Of a DNA stretch of 64,000 nt, positions 51,279 through 57,762 are shown in pieces. Source of the stretch: C7867-006 sp035438705. Lineage in GTDB: Bacteria > Patescibacteriota > Minisyncoccia > Phycocordibacterales > DATDWN01. Numbering within the stretch: the first letter of the stretch is position 1; each line of letters starts with the position of its first letter. The DNA lies in assembly GCA_035438705.1 (NCBI GenBank), contig DAORIV010000003.1:9834-73833 (forward strand). Reading direction: 5' to 3'. The translations under genes were made by a program, and so were the position numbers. The notes under the pieces are model-generated. The model was not told the DNA's origin and ran no database searches. It saw only the letters and a program-made list of their open reading frames with translations.

Positions 51279-52100
51279 ATGAGTAATGTAGACATTAAGA
51301 TTTTCAACATCGCAAGAACTGAAGTTGATCGAGAAGAAGTTCGAAGGTGGCTCGACCATGTTGGAGCAAATGGATACGAAATCCCAGATGAAGCAACTGC
51401 TTCGAGTCCAGCCCTCCTCATCGCTCTGGCAGCCAAGCGCTGCTATATGAGCTTTGAGCCTGGTCTCAATCCCAATGTGACAAAAGTCCGAAGGGATATG
51501 GTCGCGTACTTCGACAACATCCTGTTGTCGCGACATGGATCAGTCCTCGAACACGCAGTTTACTCGTTTGCAATCGAAGGGATCAGCCGAGTTTTCACTG
51601 CTGAGATGAACCGCCATCGAGCTGGCTGGGCAATCTCGGAAGGAAGTCTCCGCTACATTCGTTTCGACAAGGATATCCCTTGGTGGTTGCCGACATCACT
51701 GCAACCCAATGAAAAAGACGACCCGGATCTCGCTCTGAGAAAAGCGAGGTCGGTTGAAATCTTCCGTCGTGCATTTGGTCACCAGGAAGAATGTTACGCT
51801 GAACTCTTGCAAGTCTGGGACATGGATGCCAGTCACCACAACTTCCACTACAAAAAAGTTGTGACTTCATGCCTGCGAAGAATTGTGGGGCTTGGTGTTG
51901 CAACAGGAGGTGTTTGGACTGGAAACATGCGTGCACTCAGACACGTCATTGCCATGCGTGCAACTGAAGCAGCAGAAGAAGAGATCTTCTATGTGTTCGA
52001 CCAGATCGCAAGGATGATGGTTGCAAAAGAACCTCTCATCTTTAACGACTTCAAGACCGACGAAAACGGTTTCTGGACTCCCGAACACTGGAAGGTGTAA
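51279..52100 (+). CDS. thyX: Flavin-dependent thymidylate synthase ThyX (variant signature)
   Basis: A 273-residue ThyX; start MSNVDIKIFNIART chosen from AAGGAG 9 nt upstream. It methylates dUMP to dTMP using FAD, NADPH and methylene-THF. SVLEHAVYSFAIEGISRVF with the conserved Glu-His precedes the signature. The signature reads RHRAGWAISEGSLRY (112-126), whereas canonical ThyX has RHR-x2-S-x-NE-x-S-x-RY: there is one extra residue, Trp replaces the first Ser, and SEGS replaces NExS. The catalytic Ser-x-Arg is retained (Ser123, Arg125). The C-terminal NMRALRHVIAMRATEAAEEE is typical. GC-rich, divergent from tmk, convergent with dcd. Confidence 0.92.
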   Translation: MSNVDIKIFNIARTEVDREEVRRWLDHVGANGYEIPDEATASSPALLIALAAKRCYMSFEPGLNPNVTKVRRDMVAYFDNILLSRHGSVLEHAVYSFAIEGISRVFTAEMNRHRAGWAISEGSLRYIRFDKDIPWWLPTSLQPNEKDDPDLALRKARSVEIFRRAFGHQEECYAELLQVWDMDASHHNFHYKKVVTSCLRRIVGLGVATGGVWTGNMRALRHVIAMRATEAAEEEIFYVFDQIARMMVAKEPLIFNDFKTDENGFWTPEHWKV

Positions 52101-52105
52101 CAAGA

Positions 52106-52148
52106 AAAACCCGCGTGCAGTCATTGACTGCTCGCGGGTTCGTTTTTT
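52106..52148. terminator. Convergent terminator between thyX and the dCTP deaminase gene
   Basis: AACCCGCG-x-GCAGTC / GACTGC-x-CGCGGGTT stem followed by CGTTTTTT on the plus strand; A-rich on the other side. Confidence 0.9.
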
Positions 52149-53250
52149 ATTCCCATTCCTTGAATTGTTTACCGAGTTTTGGACCATTCTGACGTCCATA
52201 CGTCGGAGACTTTTCATCGTAATGAGCATCCGGAACACCAAAGACTTTTTCATAGCGAACTTTTGCTATGGGCTGTCCATCTTGAATGATGATTCCGTTA
52301 TCGAAAGAACGAACTTCCAAAGTCAGGGTGCGACCAAAAGTGCTAACCTGTTGAGTTACTCCCCAACCCGGATCGATGAATCCTGCATAATGAGAACGCA
52401 AGTCCCCACTACGCTCGTCCATCGGCACCATCTCACAAGTGAGATGTGGTGGAACTACCACATGTTCCTTTGTTGAAAGGATGTAGAAAGTACCAGTATT
52501 AAGTGTGAGTGACCTGTTGAAAACAGTGATGGGCCTGAAGTAATACTTCGGATCATAGTGACTCCGAAGAGAAAGATCAATCGGATCCCCTCCCTCAATC
52601 GCTTCAAAACCAGGATTTTGAAATCCAAGTCCAAGCGAAAGAAGAATTGATCCGTCTCTATCTGAATGTCTTTGATCTTCGTATTTGGCTTGTTCTCCGT
52701 CACAATCAAAGATCAAACCATTGAAGTTCATTCGCAAATCCCATTCATCAAAACGGGTATCTGCTGTGAAAAACCTGATTTGATTCAAAGACAAACCCGG
52801 AGAAACAATCACTGGAAAAGTCTTAGGAACCACAAGAATCCAGAGGTTTCCAGAGTACGCCTGCTCTACTGCATCGTAACGAGAACAGCTATCCACAAGC
52901 AAACGCACATGCATATCGACCCGACCACTTGAAGACTTCGGATTACAATATGCATACACACCTTCAGGCAACTTTGAAACGGCCTCATTTAGTGGCAGAA
53001 CATAACAGCAACCTCTTTCAAGGAGAATCTTTTCTCCTGTTAGTTTGGTACTCCCAACACGTCTCAATGCACTGAAAACTGATTCACCAATTGCAGGAAG
53101 AAAAGCTCCCCGTACACGAAACACTTCACCTGTTACGGTGAGATCCAAGGAGCTAGGCCGAACACTGTCGATGTTTGTTACACCACTCAAGAATCCACTA
53201 TTAATCAGATACTGAATCTTGTGATCAGGTAATGCTCCACCTTGTCTCAT
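52147..53250 (-). CDS. dcd: dCTP deaminase, long (PF06559) type
   Basis: A 367-residue enzyme, about twice the size of E. coli Dcd (193), matching the long 2'-deoxycytidine 5'-triphosphate deaminase family best known from alphaproteobacteria. It is a tandem of two dUTPase-like folds: the first has VRPSSLDLTVTGEVFRVRGA and YCNPKSSSGRVDMHVRLLVD, the second FYILSTKEHVVVPPHLTCEM, DLRSHYAGFIDPGWG and LEVRSFDNGIIIQDGQPIAK. It should make dUTP from dCTP, feeding dUMP for ThyX. AGGAGG lies 4 nt before the ATG. GC-rich like tmk and thyX. Whether it also hydrolyses dUTP cannot be told. Confidence 0.85.
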   Translation of the reverse strand: MRQGGALPDHKIQYLINSGFLSGVTNIDSVRPSSLDLTVTGEVFRVRGAFLPAIGESVFSALRRVGSTKLTGEKILLERGCCYVLPLNEAVSKLPEGVYAYCNPKSSSGRVDMHVRLLVDSCSRYDAVEQAYSGNLWILVVPKTFPVIVSPGLSLNQIRFFTADTRFDEWDLRMNFNGLIFDCDGEQAKYEDQRHSDRDGSILLSLGLGFQNPGFEAIEGGDPIDLSLRSHYDPKYYFRPITVFNRSLTLNTGTFYILSTKEHVVVPPHLTCEMVPMDERSGDLRSHYAGFIDPGWGVTQQVSTFGRTLTLEVRSFDNGIIIQDGQPIAKVRYEKVFGVPDAHYDEKSPTYGRQNGPKLGKQFKEWE

Positions 53251-53300
53251 GAACCCTCCTAAAAGTTTCTCGTGCTACTCTAACATAAGCATTATCAATA

Positions 53301-53330
53301 AAAAAGACCATCAAATGATGGTCTTTTTTT
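53301..53330. terminator. Terminator of the secE-nusG-rplK unit
   Basis: AAAAAGACCATCA / TGATGGTCTTTTT perfect hairpin with extra T residues on both sides. Confidence 0.9.
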
Positions 53331-53357
53331 ATTATTTTAAAATTTATTTATATTCTC

Positions 53358-53780
53358 TTATTTCACATCCACGCCCATACTTCTAGCTGAACCTGCGATA
53401 ATCTTCATCGCTGCCTCAACATCGTTAGCGTTAAGATCTGCCATTTTCTTTTCTGCGATTTCTTGAAGTTGAGCTTTTGAAAGAGTTCCTACTTTTGAAA
53501 CTGCATTTTTACCTGATCCTTTTTCTTTTCCGATAGCTTTTAGAATAAGAGCTGATGCTGGAGAAGTTTTAAGTACGAAAGTGAAAGTTCTATCTTCATA
53601 AACAGACACTTCTACAGGCACAGTTTCACCGATCATTTTCTGTGTAGCATCGTTGAATTGCTTTACAAATTCACCAATATTAACACCCGCCTGTCCAAGT
53701 GCTGGTCCCAAAGGTGGAGCTGGTGTAGCTTTACCTCCTATCGCCAAAAGCTTTAGTTTTTTTGTTACTTTTTTTGCCAT
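53358..53780 (-). CDS. rplK: Ribosomal protein uL11
   Basis: A 140-residue L11 of the GTPase-associated centre. Opening AKKVTKKLKLLAIGGKATPA then PPLGPALGQAGVNIGEFVKQ and FNDATQKMIGETVPVEVSVY are diagnostic; C-terminal KAQLQEIAEKKMADLNANDV and GSARSMGVDVK bind rRNA. rplA (L1), normally next, is not downstream: the operon ends in a terminator. A TTGCAA-17-TAATGT promoter may lie in the nusG-rplK gap, next to structured element A. Confidence 0.96.
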   Translation of the reverse strand: MAKKVTKKLKLLAIGGKATPAPPLGPALGQAGVNIGEFVKQFNDATQKMIGETVPVEVSVYEDRTFTFVLKTSPASALILKAIGKEKGSGKNAVSKVGTLSKAQLQEIAEKKMADLNANDVEAAMKIIAGSARSMGVDVK

Positions 53781-53834
53781 AATTTTAGTTCAAATACATT
53801 ACTATAAATACCCTATTTTTGCAAACTTCATAAA

Positions 53835-53949
53835 GTTTCAAATTCAGATGAAATCCGAGGCAGACAAGGAATTTTATTGGAGCCGTACAAATAGTACGGT
53901 GACAATCAAATTGCCGAAGTCCAACAAAGGAGTTAGCTGAATTTGAGAC
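53835..53949 (-). other. Structured element A between nusG and rplK
   Basis: A 13-bp inverted repeat (GTTTCAAATTCAG / CTGAATTTGAGAC, one G-U) starts 1 nt after the nusG stop and encloses 90 nt with a CCGTAC/GTACGG hairpin and an outer ATTG/CAAT stem. It shares order and sequence with element B upstream of secE. Confidence 0.55.
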
Positions 53950-53950
53950 T

Positions 53951-54496
53951 TTATATCTTTTTTACTTGTAAGAAATCTAGTTCAACCGGTGTCTCTCTTC
54001 CAAACATAGCAACTAGTACCTTCACCTTACCTCTCTCCTCATCAACCTCGTTTACTTTTCCATCCAAATCCTTAAATGGTCCGTCTACAATAGAAACAGT
54101 GTCATTAATAGACAAATCTATCTTATGTTTAACATTTCCTGAATCCATTCTCTTAAACAAATCATCTATCTCTTTTTTATCAATTGGAACTGGGTAAACA
54201 CCAGAACCTACGAATCCAGTAACTCTAGGAGTGTTTCTTACTACGAACCATGAATCTTCTGTAACAATCATGTCTACCAATATGTAACCAGGGTAAATTT
54301 TTTCTTCCTCCTCAACCCTCTTTCCACCTTTAATTTTTATCTTTTTTTCAGTAGGAACGATAACATTAAAAATCTTATCTTCCATTCCTAAAGATTCAAT
54401 ACGCTGTTTTAGATTTCTCATCACAGCATTTTCATATCCTGCATATGTGTGAACCACATACCAGTTTCTTGTGTTATCTAATTGTTGTTTTGCCAT
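53951..54496 (-). CDS. nusG: Transcription termination/antitermination factor NusG
   Basis: A 181-residue NusG. NGN domain: NWYVVHTYAGYENAVMRNLK, the YPGYILVDMIVTEDSWFVVR strand and TPRVTGFVGSGVYPVPIDKK. KOW domain: DTVSIVDGPFKDLDGKVNEV to FGRETPVELDFLQVKKI. It links RNA polymerase to Rho or the leading ribosome. It follows secE by 13 nt, the standard arrangement, and precedes rplK. Confidence 0.96.
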   Translation of the reverse strand: MAKQQLDNTRNWYVVHTYAGYENAVMRNLKQRIESLGMEDKIFNVIVPTEKKIKIKGGKRVEEEEKIYPGYILVDMIVTEDSWFVVRNTPRVTGFVGSGVYPVPIDKKEIDDLFKRMDSGNVKHKIDLSINDTVSIVDGPFKDLDGKVNEVDEERGKVKVLVAMFGRETPVELDFLQVKKI

Positions 54497-54509
54497 ATGA
54501 TTTTGAGTA

Positions 54510-54689
54510 TTAGATTACAAATTTCTCAATTACCATTTTAAATAGATAATCAAAAAAACCAAGAAGAAATGATACAAAAACAGATATTAGAACCACAACA
54601 ATTGTAAAAGCTATAGTTTGATTTCTTGTGGGCCAAGAAACGTGTTTAAGCTCTCCTTGTGTATCTTTAAAGTATGTTATTAATGACAT
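54510..54689 (-). CDS. secE: Preprotein translocase subunit SecE
   Basis: A 59-residue frame with ATG at 54689 and TAA at 54510. It begins MSLITYFKDTQGELKHVSWP, containing the conserved amphipathic helix with the W-P motif (KHVSWPTRNQT), followed by one membrane helix (about 27-50) and a short tail. SecE clamps SecY in the translocon. It directly precedes nusG, the classical order. Size is typical of single-helix SecE. Confidence 0.93.
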   Translation of the reverse strand: MSLITYFKDTQGELKHVSWPTRNQTIAFTIVVVLISVFVSFLLGFFDYLFKMVIEKFVI

Positions 54690-54710
54690 GATATTTTTTT
54701 AGTTTTTAGA

Positions 54711-54822
54711 AAGTTCATAATTTAATTAATATCAAGGCGGAAGAAAAATTTAATTGGTGACGTATTAATATACGATGACAAATAAATTTTGAATTCCAAC
54801 ACAGATAGTGATTAAATTTTGA
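54711..54822 (-). other. Structured element B upstream of secE
   Basis: Outer ATAATTTAAT/ATTAAATT-type pairing encloses AATTTAATTG...CAAATAAATT and a CGTAT-TAAT-ATACG hairpin flanked by GGTGA and GATGA. Shared positions with element A include TGTTGGA-TTC, TTGTCA-CGTA and CACCAAT on the minus strand. Confidence 0.5.
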
Positions 54823-54835
54823 GCTCTCTGGTAGT

Positions 54836-54856
54836 AAAAAACCCCTCGGGGGGTTA
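54836..54856 (-). terminator. Terminator after the SIMPL-domain gene
   Basis: Minus strand AACCCCCCGAGGGGTTTTTTAC, a compact GC stem followed by six T residues. Confidence 0.85.
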
Positions 54857-54893
54857 ATTACTATACTACTTTATTTACCCCACTTAGTCAATC

Positions 54894-55718
54894 CTATTTA
54901 ACCTCGTAAGTAATTGTTACATTACTTACAATCTTATTTTCTCCAGTAGGTAATGAAGGTGCAACTGAAGCACTTCCTGCCATATTCATAACCTTAGCAT
55001 CTGCTGACATTTCTGATCTATACATTATTGGATAAGCTCCATCTCCATTTTCATAGAAATTTACAATAGTATCAAGCCTTACTCCTAATGTTTTTGAAAG
55101 TATTTTTGCTTTAGCTTTAGCATCTGCTACAGCTTTTTCTCTAGCTTCGGCCTTAACTTTTTCTAAATCGTCAACCACAAAATCTAGTCCTGAAATATTT
55201 CCTGCACCCAATTCACCCACTTTAGTTAGAGCTTCCCCAGCTTTTTCAGTATCTCTTACTTTTACAGTAACAGATTGATTTACCTCATAACCAGTAAGAA
55301 CTTGTTTACCTGGAGGACAGTAGTTCATAGAACAAGCACCTTGAGTATATTCATATTTTGGATATGAATTATAACTTGTAGTTTTAATATCTTTCTTATC
55401 AACACCCAAAGCCTCAACTGCTTCAAGAATTGAGTTAATCTTTTTGGTTGCTTTATCTTGAGCATCCTTAACTGTTTTACCCTCTTCCACAACTGAGAAA
55501 GAAAAAGATGCAACATCTGGAACAGCCAAAACCTCTCCTGTACCATTTACAGATATTACATTTGAAGGATAAACCCCCTTACCTATATATGAAAGTTCTT
55601 TCAATGATGAAAGCGCTTTTATACCAAGGAAAACAGCTAGTAATACGAACATAGCAAGAACTGCATTGAAAAGTCTTTTTTTTGATACAGCATCTAAACT
55701 ATTTAAGAAATCATTCAT
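54894..55718 (-). CDS. SIMPL-domain (DUF541) membrane-anchored protein
   Basis: A 274-residue protein with an N-terminal membrane helix (about 18-36) and an outward SIMPL domain (about 55-274): VISVNGTGEVLAVPDVASFS at the start, DAQDKATKKINSILEAVEAL, then GVDKKDIKTTSYNSYPKYEY, GYEVNQSVTVKVRDTEKAGE and AREKAVADAKAKAKILSKTL. Two Cys near positions 133 and 138 (ACSMNYCPPG) could form a disulfide. The family occurs in periplasmic and outer-surface proteins, sometimes oxidative-stress related; function unknown here. Own terminator. Confidence 0.85.
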   Translation of the reverse strand: MNDFLNSLDAVSKKRLFNAVLAMFVLLAVFLGIKALSSLKELSYIGKGVYPSNVISVNGTGEVLAVPDVASFSFSVVEEGKTVKDAQDKATKKINSILEAVEALGVDKKDIKTTSYNSYPKYEYTQGACSMNYCPPGKQVLTGYEVNQSVTVKVRDTEKAGEALTKVGELGAGNISGLDFVVDDLEKVKAEAREKAVADAKAKAKILSKTLGVRLDTIVNFYENGDGAYPIMYRSEMSADAKVMNMAGSASVAPSLPTGENKIVSNVTITYEVK

Positions 55719-55773
55719 AATTTTATGTTAACTAATAATTTACAATTTGTATGACTATTCTAACACGAATATA

Positions 55774-56307
55774 TTACAAACTAAGGTGGTGTTTTTTAAA
55801 AATGTTGATAGAAATATGACACACAAAACCCCCGAGCAAAATACCGAAAATCACATCTGTTAACCAGTGCACCCCGAGATAAATTCTCGAAAATGAAACA
55901 AGGATTACCATTAATATGGATACCGAATACAATATTCGTTTATAATTGCCATCCAATTTTTCTTTAAACGAATAGTATAGACTTATAAAAAATACTGTAG
56001 ACATAGTTGCGTGATAACTTGGGAAACTACCTCCAAAAGCATACACCAGCCCCTCGACAGGACGAGTTGTATTGAAAACACTTTTTAGTAAATAAACCAA
56101 AACCATGGTTACTAATATATTTGTGAGAAAAAATATAGAGTAATTCTTCCCTCTTATTTTATGTACAAAATAAATCACCACCATCGTCATAAGGAAAAAG
56201 AAAACAGAAACATCAAACATACTAGTAATAAAATAAAAGATACCATTAAATTCGGACGTCCTAGATGATATTAAGTAGTCTTGTACAAATAAATCTAGCT
56301 TGTTCAT
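55774..56307 (-). CDS. PAP2-family membrane phosphatase
   Basis: A 177-residue polytopic protein; start MNKLDLFVQDYLISSR chosen because it follows the methyltransferase stop by 1 nt. Signature residues: KSVFNTTRPVEGLVYAFGGS (K-x6-RP), SFPSYHATMSTVF (PSGH-like, here PSYH) and SRIYLGVHWLTDVIFGILLG (SR-x5-H-x3-D). All three catalytic motifs are present with a Gly-to-Tyr change in the second. Likely dephosphorylates undecaprenyl pyrophosphate or a lipid phosphate outside the membrane, recycling carrier lipid for cell-wall synthesis. Confidence 0.87.
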   Translation of the reverse strand: MNKLDLFVQDYLISSRTSEFNGIFYFITSMFDVSVFFFLMTMVVIYFVHKIRGKNYSIFFLTNILVTMVLVYLLKSVFNTTRPVEGLVYAFGGSFPSYHATMSTVFFISLYYSFKEKLDGNYKRILYSVSILMVILVSFSRIYLGVHWLTDVIFGILLGGFVCHISINIFKKHHLSL

Positions 56308-56308
56308 T

Positions 56309-57172
56309 TTATTTTTCCCATCTAGCAAATATACCTGAAGACAACAATCTTCCAGCTGATGACTCTTTTATAGCAAGCTCACCTGAAGAATACTTTCCAT
56401 TTTCTAGACCAAAAATCTCTTCAAGTATATTTTTATAAGTAATGTGAGAATAGACTGATGCATAGCCATTTAACACTACAGCTAGCTTATCGTCTGATAA
56501 AACATTCTTTACTTTATGTAGAAGTGGCAGTAAGTCTTCTTCTATTTTCCAAACCTTATCATTTGTACCCTTGCCATAAACCGGCGGATCCATGATAACC
56601 ACTTCGTACTTATTACCTCTTTTTATTTCTCTTTCAATAAATTTCCTCACATCATCCACAATAAAACGAACTGGGTTTTTACCCATTCCACTATCTTCCA
56701 AATTTTTCTTCGCATAAGTTACCGGAAATTCTGATGCATCAAGATGAACTACCTCTGCTCCAGCACGACTGCATGCCAAAGTGGCACCACCAGTGTGAGC
56801 AAAAAGATTAAGAACCTTAATTTTTCTTTCACTCTGTTCTATTTTATCTTCTAGCCACTTCCAATTTTGTGATTGCTCAGGAAACAAACCTAGATGTTTT
56901 GAAGGTAACAGTTTTAGATTAAATTTAAATCCTTCATATTCTATTTGAAACTCATCATCTATACTATTTTTTTTATTCCATCTTCCTGAATGCTCTCCAT
57001 GCGTAAAGACCGCATCGACATTATCCCAAATCTCTTTTGAAAGTGTCTTACTCCAGATAGCCTGATTATCCGGTCTTGAAAACACCAAAGAACCGTACCT
57101 CTCGAGTTTCATTCCTTCCCCACTATCTAAAAGTTCGTAACCTTCTGACTTTTCAGTAATTAAAATTTCCAT
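56309..57172 (-). CDS. Class I SAM-dependent methyltransferase (RlmI/RlmK-like)
   Basis: A 287-residue Rossmann methyltransferase. SAM-binding motif I is VLNLFAHTGGATLACSRAGA, motif II VVHLDASEFPVTYAKKNLED, then RFIVDDVRKFIEREIKRGNK and the catalytic-type MDPPVYGKG (DPPxxG). The N-terminal part (LERYGSLVFSRPDNQAIWSK) resembles the RlmI/PF10672 group that modifies cytosine in 23S rRNA, but a PUA domain is not obvious, so the substrate is uncertain. It is flanked closely by a PNPOx-like gene (4 nt) and the PAP2 gene (1 nt). Confidence 0.85.
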   Translation of the reverse strand: MEILITEKSEGYELLDSGEGMKLERYGSLVFSRPDNQAIWSKTLSKEIWDNVDAVFTHGEHSGRWNKKNSIDDEFQIEYEGFKFNLKLLPSKHLGLFPEQSQNWKWLEDKIEQSERKIKVLNLFAHTGGATLACSRAGAEVVHLDASEFPVTYAKKNLEDSGMGKNPVRFIVDDVRKFIEREIKRGNKYEVVIMDPPVYGKGTNDKVWKIEEDLLPLLHKVKNVLSDDKLAVVLNGYASVYSHITYKNILEEIFGLENGKYSSGELAIKESSAGRLLSSGIFARWEK

Positions 57173-57175
57173 AAA

Positions 57176-57637
57176 TTATTTATTATTAATTATCACAATC
57201 GACAAAGCCCCACCATTTGATTCAGAATAGTCTGACCAATTAACCCAATTAGGTTTTATTCTATACATAACAAAATTTTCAAAAGAATCTATTTTTGTCA
57301 CTGGGGCATTCTCTTTCATTCCATATGAAGCCACATCAACATAATTTGCAAGAGAATTTTTAAGAATTTCTTTATCTTGTACCTCAGAAATCTCTCCCTC
57401 AATTTGTATTGTTTTTGGCGGTTCAATTGTGTTAACTACAAATGCAACCTTTTTATTGATTTTTATATTCTGATTTTTTCTAGAATTCACAGAAGTAGCA
57501 AAATATATACTAAAATCCTCATCTGCATCATAAAAAACAAAAGCTGACTCTGGACCTTCTTTACCCACAGTAGAAACAACTCCCCCTTTTTGAGACATTA
57601 AAAATGCTAAAGCGTCTTGTTTTGTTTTATTATCCAT
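57176..57637 (-). CDS. Pyridoxamine-phosphate-oxidase-like FMN-binding protein
   Basis: A 153-residue split-barrel protein. Start MDNKTKQDALAFLMSQKGGV is set by a TATAAT ending 6 nt upstream; the longer frame begins inside that box. Family segments: VSTVGKEGPESAFVFYDADE, FSIYFATSVNSRKNQNIKIN and KKVAFVVNTIEPPKTIQIEG, then a C-terminal strand YRIKPNWVNWSDYSESNGGA. Such proteins bind FMN or F420/heme and reduce small substrates. Not a true PdxH, since PLP-binding Arg/His pairs are not evident. Confidence 0.82.
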   Translation of the reverse strand: MDNKTKQDALAFLMSQKGGVVSTVGKEGPESAFVFYDADEDFSIYFATSVNSRKNQNIKINKKVAFVVNTIEPPKTIQIEGEISEVQDKEILKNSLANYVDVASYGMKENAPVTKIDSFENFVMYRIKPNWVNWSDYSESNGGALSIVIINNK

Positions 57638-57643
57638 ATAGAC

Positions 57644-57649
57644 ATTATA
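57644..57649 (-). promoter_or_regulatory. -10 box of a probable leaderless promoter (PNPOx-like gene)
   Basis: TATAAT on the minus strand, 6 nt before the ATG at 57637. Confidence 0.6.
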
Positions 57650-57674
57650 CACCCTTCATGTAAAAAACTAGGCA

Positions 57675-57716
57675 GGTCTTGCGAAGCAATAACATTGCTT
57701 CTCACCCCACCTCGGC
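57675..57716 (+). repeat. Copy E4a of the dispersed stem-loop repeat
   Basis: GGTCTTGCG, AAGCAA/TTGCTT hairpin, CTCACCCCACCTCGGC. AGGT pairs with ACCT across the internal loop. Confidence 0.7.
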
Positions 57717-57729
57717 TCGTCAGCCTTCC

Positions 57730-57762
57730 GGTCTTGCGAGAGTGTCCCTACACTCTCTCACC
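57730..57762 (+). repeat. Copy E4b of the dispersed stem-loop repeat, overlapping the ABC gene stop
   Basis: GGTCTTGCG, AGAGTGT/ACACTCT hairpin, CTCACC, then divergence. The ABC transporter stop codon lies in the hairpin, so this copy supplies the last codons of that gene. Confidence 0.6.

Noticed and set aside
50547..53250. Prophage or integrative element considered around tmk-thyX-dcd
   Set aside because: No integrase, structural phage genes, att-like repeats or tRNA boundary are visible; only composition suggests transfer.
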